NCBI GenBank assembly: GCA_039583875.1
Contig: CM077166.1
Location: forward strand, 79,854,564-79,918,563
Direction: 5' to 3'
DNA from: Platanthera guangdongensis
Lineage: Eukaryota > Streptophyta > Magnoliopsida > Asparagales > Orchidaceae
Length of the DNA: 64,000 bases
Shown: in pieces, positions 22,098 through 33,690 of the stretch
Numbering within the stretch: the first letter of the stretch is position 1
Layout of the letters: each line of letters starts with the position of its first letter
Program-made: the position numbers and the translations under genes
Notes under the pieces: model-generated
The model's database searches: none
Told to the model about the DNA's origin: nothing
The model's input: only the letters and a program-made list of their open reading frames with translations

Positions 22098-23620
22098 TTG
22101 TGCACTCACAAAATCTTAATGGAAGATAATTCATGTAACTCTATACAACCTCAGCGCCGTATAAACCCCAACATGAAAGAAGTAGTTAAGTGTGAGGTTA
22201 TGAAATTATTAGACCCAGGAATTATCTATCCTATATCTGATAGTATGTGGGTTAGCTCAGTCCAGGTAGTACCAAAGAAGGGAGGGATAATGGTAGTTAG
22301 TAATGAGAATAATGAATTAATCCCCACACGGACGGTGACCGGGTGGCGAATGTATATAGATTATCGTAAGTTAAATGATGCCACCCGCAAGGATCATTTT
22401 CCCTTACCATTCATCGATCAAATTTTAGAACGATTATCCGGCCATAGCTTTTATTGTTTTCTCGATGGCCTCTCGGTGTATTTTCAAATCCCCAACTCTC
22501 TGAGGAACAAGGGAAAACTACGTTTACTTGTCCCTTCGGCACCTTCGCCTACCGAAGAATGCCATTTGGATTGTGCAATGCGGCAGCTACATTCCAGCAA
22601 TGTATGCTCGCTATTTTTGACAAGTACGTAGAAAACATTATGGAGGTATTCATGGATGATTTCTCCGTGTTCGGTGACGCATTTGATAGTTGTTTAGAAA
22701 ACCTCGAAAAAGTCTTAGAAAGATGCAAAGAAACTAACCTTGCCCTAAATTGGGAAAAATGTCATTTTATGGTGAGGGAAGGGTTAGTTTTGGGTCATAA
22801 AATTTTTGCAAGAGGTATTGAAGTAGACGTTGCTAAGATAGAAGTTATCGAGAAGCTGCCGCCGCCTACAAACATCAAAGCTATACGAAGTTTCCTAGAG
22901 CATGCTGGTTTTTACCGTCGTTTCATAAAGGACTTCTCCAAGATCACCAAACCGCTTACCCATCTCTTAGAAAAAGACGCCCCATTCATTTTTTATGACT
23001 TTTGTATAGCTTCTTTTAATTTAATAAAAGAAAAATTTATTAATGCCCCGATTATGATAGCTCCGGTGTGGTACCTTCCCTTTGAGATAATGTGCGATGC
23101 GAGTAGTTTTGCGGTGGGAGCCGTATTAGGTCAACGCATATCTAAAAACTTCCACCCCATCTATTATGCAAGTAAGACGCTCACATTTGCACAGGAAAAT
23201 TACACCACAACCGAGAAGGAGCTCCTAGCTGTAGTATTCGCTTTTGATAAATTCTGCCCTTATATTACACTTTCAAAAATTATCATTTTTACGGACCACT
23301 CGACCCTCAAATATCTTCTTGCCAAAATGGATGCCAAACCACGCCTCATTCGTTGGGTCTTACTCCTCCAGGAGTTTGACTTAGAAATCCGTGATAAGCG
23401 AGGAGCCGAGAATTTGCCCGCCGACAACCTCTCGCGACTAGATATTCCTTTTATTGAAAATCTAGATGAAAAATCTTTTAATGATTGTTTTCCTGATGAG
23501 AAGCTGCTTTCAATTAGAACTTCTCCTTCTCCTTGGTTTGCACGCATTGCCAACTACTTAGTGGCTCGTGTGCTCCCAAAAGAGTTCTCCTCTCAACAAA
23601 AGAAGAAAATTTTTTTCTGA
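22098..23620 (+). pseudogene. Athila-type reverse transcriptase and RNase H
   Basis: 22098-22631 encodes the RT N-terminus (EVMKLLDPGIIYPISDS, VVPKKGG, WRMYIDYRKLNDATRKDHFPLPFIDQ). One frameshift at about 22460-22530 leads to the second open stretch (to 23620), with PFGLCNAAATFQQCM, catalytic MEVFMDDFSVFG, the thumb, then RNase H (MCDASSFAVGAVLGQ, KELLAVVFAFDKF, FTDHSTLKYLL, LPADNLSR). Apart from the frameshift the domain is well kept. Confidence 0.85.
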
Positions 23621-24746
23621 GTTGAAGAAATATTTTTGGGAGGACACAGATCTTTTCAGAGTTTGTGTGGACCAAGTGATAAGGAGATGCATTTCTTATA
23701 AAGAAGGATTAGATATTTTAAAACACTTACATGAAGGTCCGACTGGTGGGCACTATCAAGTTGCTCGCACTGCTCACAAGGTGCTTTGCCCGGGTTTTAC
23801 TGGCCTAGCCTGTTTAAAGACACGCAAGCCTTTGTGAGTAGGTGTGATAGTTTCCAACAGTCGGGTAACATTTCCAATGAAAAGAAAATGCCACAAAATT
23901 ATTTCCTTGAGTGCAAAATTTTCGACCTCCGGGGAATTGATTTTGTTGGCCCTCTTCCTTTTAGCTTCGGAAATAAGTTTATTTTAGTTGCTGTTGATTA
24001 TGTTTCGCGATGGGCTGAATCCGAAGCTCTTCCTACGAACGATGCCTGAGTCTTGGTTATGTTTTTTAAAAAAAATATTTTCTCGATTCGGTACGCCGCG
24101 CGCCATCGTTAGTGATAGGGGTTCCCATTTCTATAACGAACAATTTTTTAAAATCCTTACTAAATACGGCGTTACTCATAAGCTTTCAACCGCCTACCAC
24201 CCCCAAACTAACAGACAAGTTGAAGTAGTGAATAGAGAAATAAAAAGAATTTTAGAAAAGACTGTTTTAACTTCTAGGAAAGACTGGTCAGCCAAATTAG
24301 ACGATTCTCTATCGGCCTACAGAACAGCGTACAAAACTGCCTTTGGATGTACGTCGTATCGGTTGGTTTATGGAAAATTGTGCCATTTACCCGTAGAATT
24401 AGAACACCGTGCTTTTTGGGCTTTGCGATTCTTAAACTTCGATCCCCACTCTGTCGGCAACCTTAGAAAATTTCAACTCAACGAACTCGACGAGTGGCAC
24501 TCTTACGCATACGAAAATAACAAACTTTATAAAGAGCGGACGAAACACTTTCACGATAAGCACTTAGGGCACCCAAAAACCTTTAAGTCGGGCGATCAGG
24601 TTCTTCTTAATAATTCTCGTTTACGTTTATTTCCTAGAAAATTAAAATCATGTTGGTCTGTGCCCTTTACTATTTTAGAAGTTTTTCCTTATGGTACTGT
24701 TTTGATTTCCCACCCTGATAAGGGTAATTTCAAAGTGAATGGTTAG
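23568..24746 (+). pseudogene. Athila-type integrase
   Basis: It begins at the RNase H end with a zinc-binding block (GPTGGHYQVARTAHKV at about 23735-23780, then a Cys pair, CDSFQQSG, in another frame). Catalytic residues: first Asp in GIDFVGP (about 23935), second in VSDRGSHFY (about 24107), Glu in QVEVVNREIKR (about 24220). The C-terminal block is FKSGDQVLLNNSRLRLFP...FTILEVFPYGTV. At least two frameshifts (near 23800 and 24040) split it. It stops at 24746 (VNG), about 2 kb before the PPT. Confidence 0.85.
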
Positions 24747-24749
24747 CAT

Positions 24750-26753
24750 CTTAAACTGTATTTCTGTGATGATATCAGTCCTAACTGTGTTAACTATATC
24801 CTTCATGATCTAACTTTTGATTAGTATGGAACTTTATTTTATTAAAACTTTGAACTATTTCTTTGAACTTTGTTTTAGACAATATTCTTGGACAATATTA
24901 TTTTGTTGCGTCGAGCTTAAACGACGTTTTAAACAAACAGCGCTCTTGGGAGGAAACCCAAGTTATATTTTTTTGTTTTCTTTATTTTAAAATTTTTTCC
25001 CCGGACGGCTCTGACAAGCTAAGCTTTTGCGATCGCCTGCTCCAACACTGCTGAATCCATCACAAAGTCCAAAGAAGACATTTCATGAAGATCTGAAGCG
25101 CAAGCATCGGGGAGCGGCATCACACAACTTTTGCAGCAAATAAATCCGGGGAAGTACATGTTTTTCAATCCTCTTTTTCAATTATGTACTTTAATTTTCT
25201 CTCTCTCTAACCTCCTTCTCCATTGAGGGCAATGTCCATTTTAAGCTTGGAGGAGTACTTCCTCCTTCTTTTTGCTTTTTGTGAATATTTTTCATGTTTT
25301 TTGTGAATATTTTTCAAGAATAAAAAAAATGAATATCTTAATATTTCCAAAATCCAAAAAAGAGAATATTTCAAAATAAAAAAAAGGAGAATATTTCAAA
25401 ATTTAAAAAATATGTTTTTTGTTTTTTAATACTTTAGACATTTTGGTATTTCAATAGTACCCCTTGTTTTTGCTTTGTTTTTCTCAAAATTCCTTATAAA
25501 CAACTTAGCTAATTATAATTTTTCTAATCCTTCTTTTTAATTATGTTTCACAAGTAAAATGTTGGTCATACTGTGTTTCTAATTCACGGTAGCATGTTAA
25601 GGTGAAATATTTTCCTAAAACTCGCATTTCTTTTGTGGTTTTCGTTCTTTATTTTCTTTACTTTCTTAAAAAATTATCATCCACTATTTTCCTTTTCGTT
25701 TTAAAATAATTTTTGAAACGTCAACATTTGAATAGCGTAGTAGATGTGAATGATCCAAGTCACCTATTATTTCTATTTTCAAGATAATTTCATCAATCTT
25801 CTTTTATTATCTAGGACTTGTTTTTTGAAGTTTTTCAAATCTATGTTTTAAATAAATTTAAAAGCGTGAAAATAATGTAGGCCGTTTTTATTTTCATTTG
25901 AGCTTTCCTGCCAACCTAAAACCTTTCACCACTAGTTAGCCGCTTTTGAGCCTTTTTCCAATTTCATTTGATAGCTCCTCTTTTCATATCATTTTCACCA
26001 AAGCCAAAATTTCCAACCTATCTAATCACACTTGCCTTTTTGAGTTTCATAAAAAATTTTCATGATTATGATAGGTTATTTTGTGATATTTTTAGAGAAG
26101 TTTTTTTTAAAGTATGCTCAAAAGAAATGTGTGGTTTTGTTTGGCCAATTCAAAATGAAAATGAAAATATTTATGGCCTTTGTTTTGAAAAAGAAAAACA
26201 ATGGAAAAGAAAAAAAGAAAGAAAAATATTTTGTTCAAAATGAAATTTTTTGAAACTCTTTGTTTTGGTTTAGTGTGATTTTAAGACTCCCTGTTTATCT
26301 TTGAATTACACTCCTAATCATAATCCTAAACAAAACGCTTCGGTCCTATTAAGTCCTTTTGATTCACGTCTTTTTGAATTTTATTTAATAACTAAGAAAT
26401 GAAGAAAAGTAAATCAGTATTAGTTTTGGATGTAAACTTAGATTTTCGTTATTTATTTGATATAATTATAATGCGTTGCTTGGATCTAGTAACAACTCAA
26501 TGCGTTTTATTTAATTTCGTTGCTGTGCTTAAATATATTTAAAGAATTTCGTCAAAATTTTGGATGGTTTATTTTCATTAAGTAAAGTTTATAAAAGTTA
26601 AACCATACCTAAATAATTATTTTAGATTCGTGTTTCACCTTTTACCTACTTAGAATTTCGCATAGTACTTGTGTATGCATAATTATAACTTTTTGATTAG
26701 TCCTATTTTATGGTTATCTAGTTTTTATATTTTTGCTTGGGGACAAGAAAAGC
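24750..26753 (+). other. Non-coding 3' region of the Athila-type element
   Basis: About 2 kb of AT-rich sequence between integrase and PPT. I see no ORF with homology, and no env-like gene of the kind some Athila elements carry. At about 25225-25254 there is a PPT-like motif (GAGGGCAATGTCC, then AAGCTTGGAGGAG) similar to the true PPT 1.5 kb downstream. An A-rich stretch lies at 26130-26250. Confidence 0.6.
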
Positions 26754-26770
26754 TTAAGCTTGGGGGGATT
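26754..26770 (+). other. Polypurine tract of the Athila-type element
   Basis: AAGCTTGGGGGGATT lies immediately before the 3' LTR start TGATAGTG at 26771. Confidence 0.8.
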
Positions 26771-27492
26771 TGATAGTGTGTTTTGTATTTAAGCTATTAG
26801 AGTTTTGTTTACGTCTTTTATTGTGCAAATCTTGTCTTATTAGCTTATATGTCCCTTCTTCTTGTATTTATTTATGCCACTAATGTTTTTGTGGTCTTTT
26901 GCAGGTTTTCTCAAGTTTCACCCAAAATGACCTGACATGGCCACCAACACGGCCGTGTCATGGGGCGTGTCACCTGTTCCCGAAGAATCAACCACCATAG
27001 GAAAGTCCAGAGTTCATCCCGACCAGGACACGACCTCAAACACGACCGTGTCGCTGGCCATGTCTCCTGTCGTGTTAAGCTAGTCGTGTCAACATGGACC
27101 GTGTCACCAGGAGTCGATGAATTTCCAGAGCAGGACACGACCACCAACACGGCCATGTCGCCAGGCGTGTCGCCACCTCCTTAGCGCATGCAGCCTGCCA
27201 TTAATGCGTCCCCCGTCGAAGCCCATCAAACGTAGAGGACATGGCTGCCAACACGGTCGTGTCATTGGCCGTGTCAGCATGGGCGTGCCCGCCAGTCAGC
27301 GTTGCAGTGATCATTTCCTGCCAGAAGTAGAGCCCGAAGTCAACCAGCACGGGACACGGCCACCAACACGGCCGTGTCGCCGACCGTGTCACCTCGTCTT
27401 GAATTACTATAAATTCAGACGCCCTTAAGTTCATATAGTTTTTTGGAGTGTGTAAGGAGGTGCTGCCCTTTTGTTTTCTGAAGGTTTTCATG

Positions 27493-27529
<37 letters not shown>

Positions 27530-28550
27530 ATCATTTTAGTTTTTCCTAATTCTAGTTTAGTTTAAGCTTTTGTAGTAGCCTTTGTAATTGCTTTAGTTGC
27601 TAATGGTAGGGCTAGAATAGGATTTTACTTTTCATGCACTTGTAATCTCTTGTTTTCACTTTGTAAGATCATCCTTGTTTTCATTAATAAAGAAGTGTTG
27701 TTTTCTCTTCCCTTTCTACTTTGTGTTCTTTATGCTTCACTACTCATTCCCCCCTCCTCCACTCCATGATTAACTAATCATACTTGTACTCGATCTTGAT
27801 GATCCGAGGTTTGAGTGATTAAGTTATGATGTTTTGAGTTTACCTTTTCTTTTTAGGGTTTAGCCTTGAATTACTCTTGATTTTTCATGGGTTGGAAATA
27901 TATCATCGATATATATTCTCCACCTTTGCTTTCATTCTTGGCTAGCCGAGAGGCCGATAGATTGAAGTGAGCACTTAAGAGTAAAGGCAGCTGTACACAT
28001 CCCTCGAGAGAGGCAGACGTCCAAATCTCCCGGATTGGAGTAAAATCCAATAGTGGGGTTCACCGCATAAAGCGAGCTTTAGGCCTCCTGATTTAGACGA
28101 GAGACAGTCGGACCTTCCTAAACTCAGTTGGGAACGACTTCGAGAGAAGCATGTTCAAGCTTTAGGAACCTCCACGTTCAAGGAACTTTACCCTATTAAG
28201 CTTAGGTTTATTTATCGTGTTTTTAATCGACTCTTGCAGAGTTGATTCTTGATCGAGTGCATTTCCTTCTCATCATTGTAACCCTTCAGTGTAATATTTT
28301 TTATGCTCTCTTTATTTTTATTGCTAGTAGTCCTCTTTTTTATGCAATATTTCCTTTAGTGCATTTACTTTTCTTTTAACCTAAGATTTCCATCGATAAA
28401 ATAATAGCCTTCATGTGAGTAAGCTTACTCAACAGTTCCCGAATTTTAATACGACACTTGTGTCCCCTTACTACAGTTCGATAAGTATACTTGCCTAGTT
28501 GGATTGCTAATTCGACCGCTCTCTTTTCTTAAGCGTTGGCTGGGCCATCA
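26771..28550 (+). repeat. 3' LTR of the Athila-type element
   Basis: 1780 bp and collinear with the 5' LTR; it starts TGATAGTG and ends GGGCCATCA. The palindrome array is at 26930-27400, and the CT microsatellite at about 27495-27530 differs in length from the 5' copy. The target-site copy GATAT follows at 28551. Confidence 0.92.
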
Positions 28551-29298
28551 GATATGCGGATCGCATTGTGAATCGATTCGGTATGGGCGAAGGGAAGAGT
28601 TGCTCTACTCCACTGGATCTTGGTCTACAGCTTCGACGAGATGAAGGAAGGATTCTTCCTGATCCCTTGGTGTTCAGAGCTCTAGTCGGGAGCTTGATAT
28701 ACTTAATGATTACAAGGCCAGACATTGTCTATGCTGTTGGCCGAGTAAGTCGGTTTATGGCTGAACCAAGGAAGTCTCATCTTGAAGTATGTCAAGGCAC
28801 ATCTTGAATTATATCAAGGTGACTTTTGATATGGGACTTCTCTATAGTAGGGACACTGTGTTTTCTTTGCCTGGATACACGGATGCTGATTATGGTGGTG
28901 ACTCGGATGATCGAAGATCAACTTAGGGTTATGTGTTCACTTGTGGATCAGCTTGCATCTCGTTGTGTAGCAAGAAGCAGGACTCCGTGTTTGTGTCTAC
29001 TAAGGAAGCAGAGTATAAGGCTTCGGCCTTGGCAGCTCGGGAAACCATCTAGTTGAGAAGGCTTGTAGAGGATGTCCATGAGGAAGTACAAGGTACCACT
29101 TTAATATGGGGTGACAATGAGAGTTCTCTCAAACTGGTGAACAATACAGTGTGTCACGCAAGGACCAAGCATATTAAGATCGAGCACCACTTCATAAGGG
29201 AGAAGGTATTGGAGGTATCTCTTGTGGTCGGGCATGTTCAGAGTGAACACAATCTTGCTGACATCTTCACGAAGCCGCTGTTGAAGGGGCCATTTTAA
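28551..29298 (+). pseudogene. Copia A reverse transcriptase 3' part and RNase H
   Basis: Continuation after the insertion: a RFGMGEGKSCSTPLD block directly in frame, then GSLIYLMITRPDIVYAVG, a duplicated or frameshifted stretch near 28790-28930, and the RNase H end (WGDNESSLKLV, RTKHIKIEHHFIRE, ADIFTKPL). Several stops are present. It ends 40 bp before the PPT. Confidence 0.8.
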
Positions 29299-29340
29299 CA
29301 GTTAAGAGGGTTGCTGGGCTTGATCAACACTTCTCACTTC

Positions 29341-29772
29341 AAGGGGAGTATTTAAATTTGTGAATTGAAAGTGGGTGATGGAGCAGGACGGGCGGTCTGC
29401 GCAGCCTGCGCAGTCTGAGTCTGTGGCTTGGGAGGACTGCTGGTTGCGGCCTGGGGGACCTGGCTTGGATGGTGGCTTGGATGTTCTTGTGGAGCGGCCT
29501 GCGCGGCCTTTGTTGCGATATGGGCGGTCTAGGTGTGCGGCCTGGATGGTGTATGGCCAAGGTAGTCTTGCAACTTGAGCATCGAGTGGAGCGGCCTGAG
29601 CGGATTGTGTTGACGGTCTATTGGCGGTGCTCAGCTTGATCTACAACATTGCAGTTGGCCAGCTCTTGTGGTAACCGGGCAGATTGGAAGTTGTATCCGC
29701 GGTGTGTTGGCGGACTTGTTTACTGCGTCCACGGAGTCTGCATTTATGGACGTTTTGGAGATGGGCTTTTGC
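29341..29772 (+). repeat. PPT and first part of copia A 3' LTR
   Basis: AAGGGGAGTA at 29341-29350 is a copia-type polypurine tract 40 bp after the RNase H end. LTR-like sequence follows, rich in GGCGGTCTGCGCAGCCTG-type repeats (29390-29600). It is interrupted at about 29773 by the inverted LARD copy and resumes at about 32457 with the same GCGG(A/T)CT motifs. The exact LTR start (about 29351-29359) is uncertain. Confidence 0.6.
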
Positions 29773-32456
29773 AGATAGGCAAAATGATTTAGCTAACAAG
29801 GAAATTGCGATACGGAGTACCATGCGAAGTCGCATGCTCGCACGTGTGAAAATATAATAGAAGAAATTTCTAAGTATACAAAATAGTTTATACTTTTCAC
29901 AATGCGTATCAACATTTTATTATTACTCAAAAATGGAATCACGGTGAATCAGCTGGTCACGCATAGGGAGAAAGTAGACTAATAGCTAGGCGAGCATTGC
30001 CAAAGATCGGGGCTCGGGATAACCTCCAAAGGAATCAACCAATGTCAGTGACCATATGCTTGCCCTTTTGCATTCTCTCCACGACACTGGTTTGGTTCAC
30101 ACACGAATCAGTAGCACTTTAGGTGAAGAGATGGGTCTTGGGTTTCGGTGAGGTAAACAAAGATAAACAGAAAGGCTAAACACCTAACCCAAATGAGCTA
30201 TCGTTAAAAGAATCCCTCTGCTAAGCAAAATACACGCGGGTACAGCACACCTCCAGATGTAATTTTTCAAATATGGGTGTGTGTACCGCCTACTCCAAAT
30301 ACAATCTCATCTCAAAAAGAATTTCAATCAAACTTTTTCTTCTTTTCACTTTCCTTTTTCACAATTAATTTTTTTTTGTATATATATATTTTTGAATCCT
30401 ATGTTATTTTAACAATTTCAGCAAATACAACTTTGGAGCACATCCACATATTCACATGTAATATCACCACAACACATCCCAAAATGAAAATGTAAAACTC
30501 TAAAGCTCAACTTGGGTGTGCGTCTAAGATTGGCTATGAGGCTTTGGTGAAATCATGGTGGAGCTGAATCAAAAGGAGGGGTATGCACAAATGGGCTAGC
30601 GAGGATAAGACGTTAGGAATGGTACAAAGCTCAACCGGGCCAAAATGATGGCCCACATCACGCTCATGCGAGTGAACTAACCTATACCCATGCTTCAAGA
30701 ATAGCTTGGGGTAAGTTCTTAACCAACAAGAAAGACTATCCATCCTCCCAACTCGAGCAATACGAACCTAACGGCGATCTACACACATCCCTACGCTACC
30801 GTTGGATTCACACCGGATTCACCAATTTTTGAGTAGAATAAAAAGTATTTACGCAATTAGAAAAATATAAAACTAAAAGCATACAGAAAATTTAAATCTA
30901 CTCTAATTTCTACACGAGATGAGAGCAGTTGACTAGAAACACAACAAGGTCAACATTTTACTCTGTCTCACAATCCTAAGCCAGCACCATAATTTTCCAA
31001 AATCTAACGAAGAAATGAGTTTACCTCAGGGCATACTAACAGCTAAGCACGCGCTCAAGTGGGTGCAGTGGTGTTCAGTGCAATGAACTAATCAAAATAA
31101 AACAATAAAAGCATCTAATATGCACATGAGATGTGCACGTGCAAAAGGTAACAAAACTGGCTCTTCCCTAGACTTAAACTATACTACACAGTATATGATA
31201 GAGAAATTAAAATCATAAATAGCTAAGGGTAGAGGTTACCCAATGCTCAGCCAGTGAGCATACCAGAAGACGCGTGGAAACCTGAAGCAGGCCCGCCATA
31301 CGAAGAATAACAACCCCACCAATACGATTTGCCATGAATACCTACAGGGGTGAGCTCCGCAAAAACAAAAGAAAAATATACAAAAAGAAATGCTAAAACT
31401 AAAATAGACATGAAAATAAAAGCACATAAAATTAAAGATAAGTACTGGGGTTATTGTCATCTCAGCACGACTTATTAAATTCTATACAGTTCTAGCTAGT
31501 GGGCCTATGAAAAGAAAAATGCACAGGTAACTGGCCTAATATCCGTTGCGGTAGCAAGGACCGATACGAATATAGAGCAGTTACCCCTATACCTAAATAA
31601 TAATACCTGCCCAACACAGGTAGAGGAAATAAGAAATAAGAAGAGGAGCACTGGTCCTCGCTCATCTTATCACCAAATAAATCCTTGCCTAGCAAGGTAT
31701 CGTCTACAAAGAGACTGCAGGAGGAGAAAGCGATGAATGGAGCTTCCTCAACAAAGAAGGAATCAACCTCCTCGTAAAAGAGGATGCTATCATACATGAC
31801 TCGAGCTGAAAGATTCAAGTTCTCCTGAAGCACCTGCGAAGACTCAACCCACACAGGCTCAGATACAGAAATGGGATCATGAAACAAAGGATATGAATAA
31901 CTAAAAGAATCAGAAATTGGGGGAGTGGTCCCGGTCTCACTCCCAGCAGGATCCAAACATAGCTCATCATCGGTGTCATATGAGTCATGGCGAGGGGAAT
32001 CCGAGAGCTCGAGGTCTTCGGTGGCAAGAGAAACGGCCTCGTCCAATAAAGAGGTAAAAACCTCCACGTCAGAAAGAGGGATTTCCTCATCCCACCGGTG
32101 TGCGTCATAGTGCTCTAAAGATCCACACTCTCCGTCGGAGTTAGTAGAGTCGCATCCCACTTCAGCGCAACCTTGGGCTCTGAATCACAATCCAGCCTAA
32201 CAACATCAACTGACTCACTAAAAATAGGGATAGATAATTCTTGCAAAGAAGGCGGAGGAACAACAACATCAAAAAAAATATGTGTGGGTTCCTCTGGGGG
32301 TGAATCAACAAGAGGGGAAGAATGCATAGGGAGAAACGGCACCACAATGTCATCACACCGATCAGCATAAAGTCTGATGGCTATTTCCGCTGCAATCCCC
32401 CATAGACAAGGTGGTGCTGTGAATATATCATCAAAATCAGAAGGGGCGGCCAATTG
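29773..32456 (-). mobile_element. LARD copy 2, inverted, truncated
   Basis: The minus strand from about 31150 to 29773 matches plus-strand 2306-3650 of LARD copy 1 across 1.35 kb. It ends about 55 bp short of the PPT, so the 3' LTR is missing. Upstream on the minus strand (32456-31150) it extends beyond copy 1 and includes an acidic ORF. It lies inside the GCGGTCT-rich LTR of copia A. 29773-31490 has no coding potential. Confidence 0.7.
31490..32453 (-). pseudogene. Acidic ORF of the LARD family, unknown function, one frameshift
   Basis: Two overlapping open stretches (32115-32453 and 31492-32160 on the minus strand) make about 320 codons in total. The product starts MAAPSDFDDIFTAPP, is rich in Asp, Glu, Ser and Pro and very acidic in the middle (DTDDELCLDPAG), and has aromatic-rich C-terminal pieces. 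I recognise no gag, protease, RT or integrase motif, no signal peptide and no zinc knuckle. It lies at the 5' side of the element's internal region, where gag would be. Frame use changes near 32160. It may be a divergent gag or an accessory ORF; function unknown. Confidence 0.5.
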
Positions 32457-33690
32457 AGAGGGTGATAGAGTGAATCAGATGTCCTCCGTTCTCGCGTTAG
32501 TTTCTTGGTGGGCTGCTGGACTTGGTCATTTTCTGTGACAAGTCCATGGTGTCTGCAGAGTCTGCAGAATCCGTTGTTGACCGGGCGGAGTGCCTGTTTG
32601 TCGTCGACTCATGGCGGGCTGTGGCATTATTGTCGAGCTGTGCCGACTGCCACCTTTTCTGCATTCAGTGTACGGACTATTGCAGCATGAGTTGCGGTTG
32701 TGTCCTCATGATGTGTTGACTTGCGGACTGCTGCAGCATGAGTTGAGAGTGTATCCGCGTGATGTGTCGAGTTGCGGACTGGTGCAGCATGTGTTGCGAC
32801 TGTGTTTGTGTGCTGCGTTGAGTGGCAGACTGGCGCTAAGCTTGCATTGGGTGTACTGGCACTGTGCTTGTATTATGCGTGCTGGCTGTGTGTCCGCATG
32901 GTGGCGGACTGACTTTGACCTGGCGCCTATAGGTTTGTAGTCTGGCCAAGTCCTTGCGGTCTTGGAGGACTGGGTTGTGTTAGCATGCGGGCTGGGGTAG
33001 TGACTCTATTCACTAGGGTGGTGACCACACTCCTCACCAAGCCTATAAATATACCCCCTCGGCACATCTACAGTAACTGAGTGAACAGTAAGTGACGGCT
33101 TGGTTAATTGTTGCGGTCTGGATTTTCCTGTCCGCGCGAGTTGAGTAGAGTTGACTGTTTGCTATTTGTAGGTTGCGCGACTAACACAGAGGAGCCAAGA
33201 GTTTGGCTTTGACTGCGTTCAGTATCAGTGAAGTTGGTGGTTACAATCGGCGGTCTCAGCAGGTCGCTTCTGCAGCTTGACAGTTTTATCTGCTTCAGCT
33301 TTTCAAGTTCAATAACCTGTTCGCCGAACTCAGCGGTCTAGGCGGTCTGTTCTTCAGTTCATCAGCAGCTTGTAGCAGTCAGCGAATAACGGTGTGTCCG
33401 CGTAACCTCGCTGTCTCGGCGGACTCCGTGTTCTATTCGTCTTCTAGCAGCAACAGCAGTTCGGGCGGCCTCGACAACTTTGGCAGACTGGGCAGTCTCG
33501 GCGGTCTCCATTGTTTTCCGCTCGAATTGTTTTATCTGTATTTTTCATGTTCCTTTGTACTGGCAAAATCATGTCTCGCCATGTATACCTCGCCTTGTAA
33601 AGAAGAAATAATATATGATCTGGTTGCTCATTTGTGCAGCAGAAAAGAGTTAGTTGTAGAAGAAGAATAATCCCTTCTACAACAAGAGTG
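32457..33690 (+). repeat. Second part of copia A 3' LTR with TATA box
   Basis: Continuation of the GCGGACTG/GGTCTG-rich sequence seen at 29390-29600. CCTATAAATATACC at 33042-33055 is a good TATA box, followed by a GCGGTCT-containing transcribed region to about 33510. The border with the SIRE-type LTR fragment on the right (33690) is approximate. No coding sequence. Confidence 0.5.

Larger units (their letters stand above)
17258..28550 (+). mobile_element. Athila-type Ty3/gypsy retrotransposon, complete (11.3 kb)
   Basis: Two LTRs (17258-19025 and 26771-28550) both run TGATAG...CATCA, and a 5-bp target duplication GATAT flanks the element (17253-17257 and 28551-28555). The primer-binding region GGCGTCGTTGCCCGGG is typical of Athila/Tat. 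Gag, protease, RT, RNase H and integrase match the Athila lineage. About 2 kb between integrase and PPT holds no env-like ORF. By eye the LTRs differ by about 6% over the first 240 bp, so the insertion is fairly old. Coding frames are broken. Confidence 0.92.
14567..29350 (+). mobile_element. Ty1/copia element A, split by an Athila-type insertion
   Basis: Plus-strand copia remains in the order gag knuckle, protease, integrase, RT, RNase H, PPT, 3' LTR. The 5' LTR and N-terminal gag are absent because Tk2 sits in gag at 14566. RT is interrupted at 17257/28551 by an 11.3-kb element, and the frame is continuous across the insertion once one GATAT copy is discounted. The order PR-IN-RT-RH defines Ty1/copia; I do not assign the lineage. 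Several stops and a changed protease active site show that it is dead. Confidence 0.85.

Noticed and set aside
30277..30743. Small ORFs in LARD copy 2 (72 and 69 codons)
   Set aside because: Short, low-complexity and not conserved as frames in LARD copy 1.
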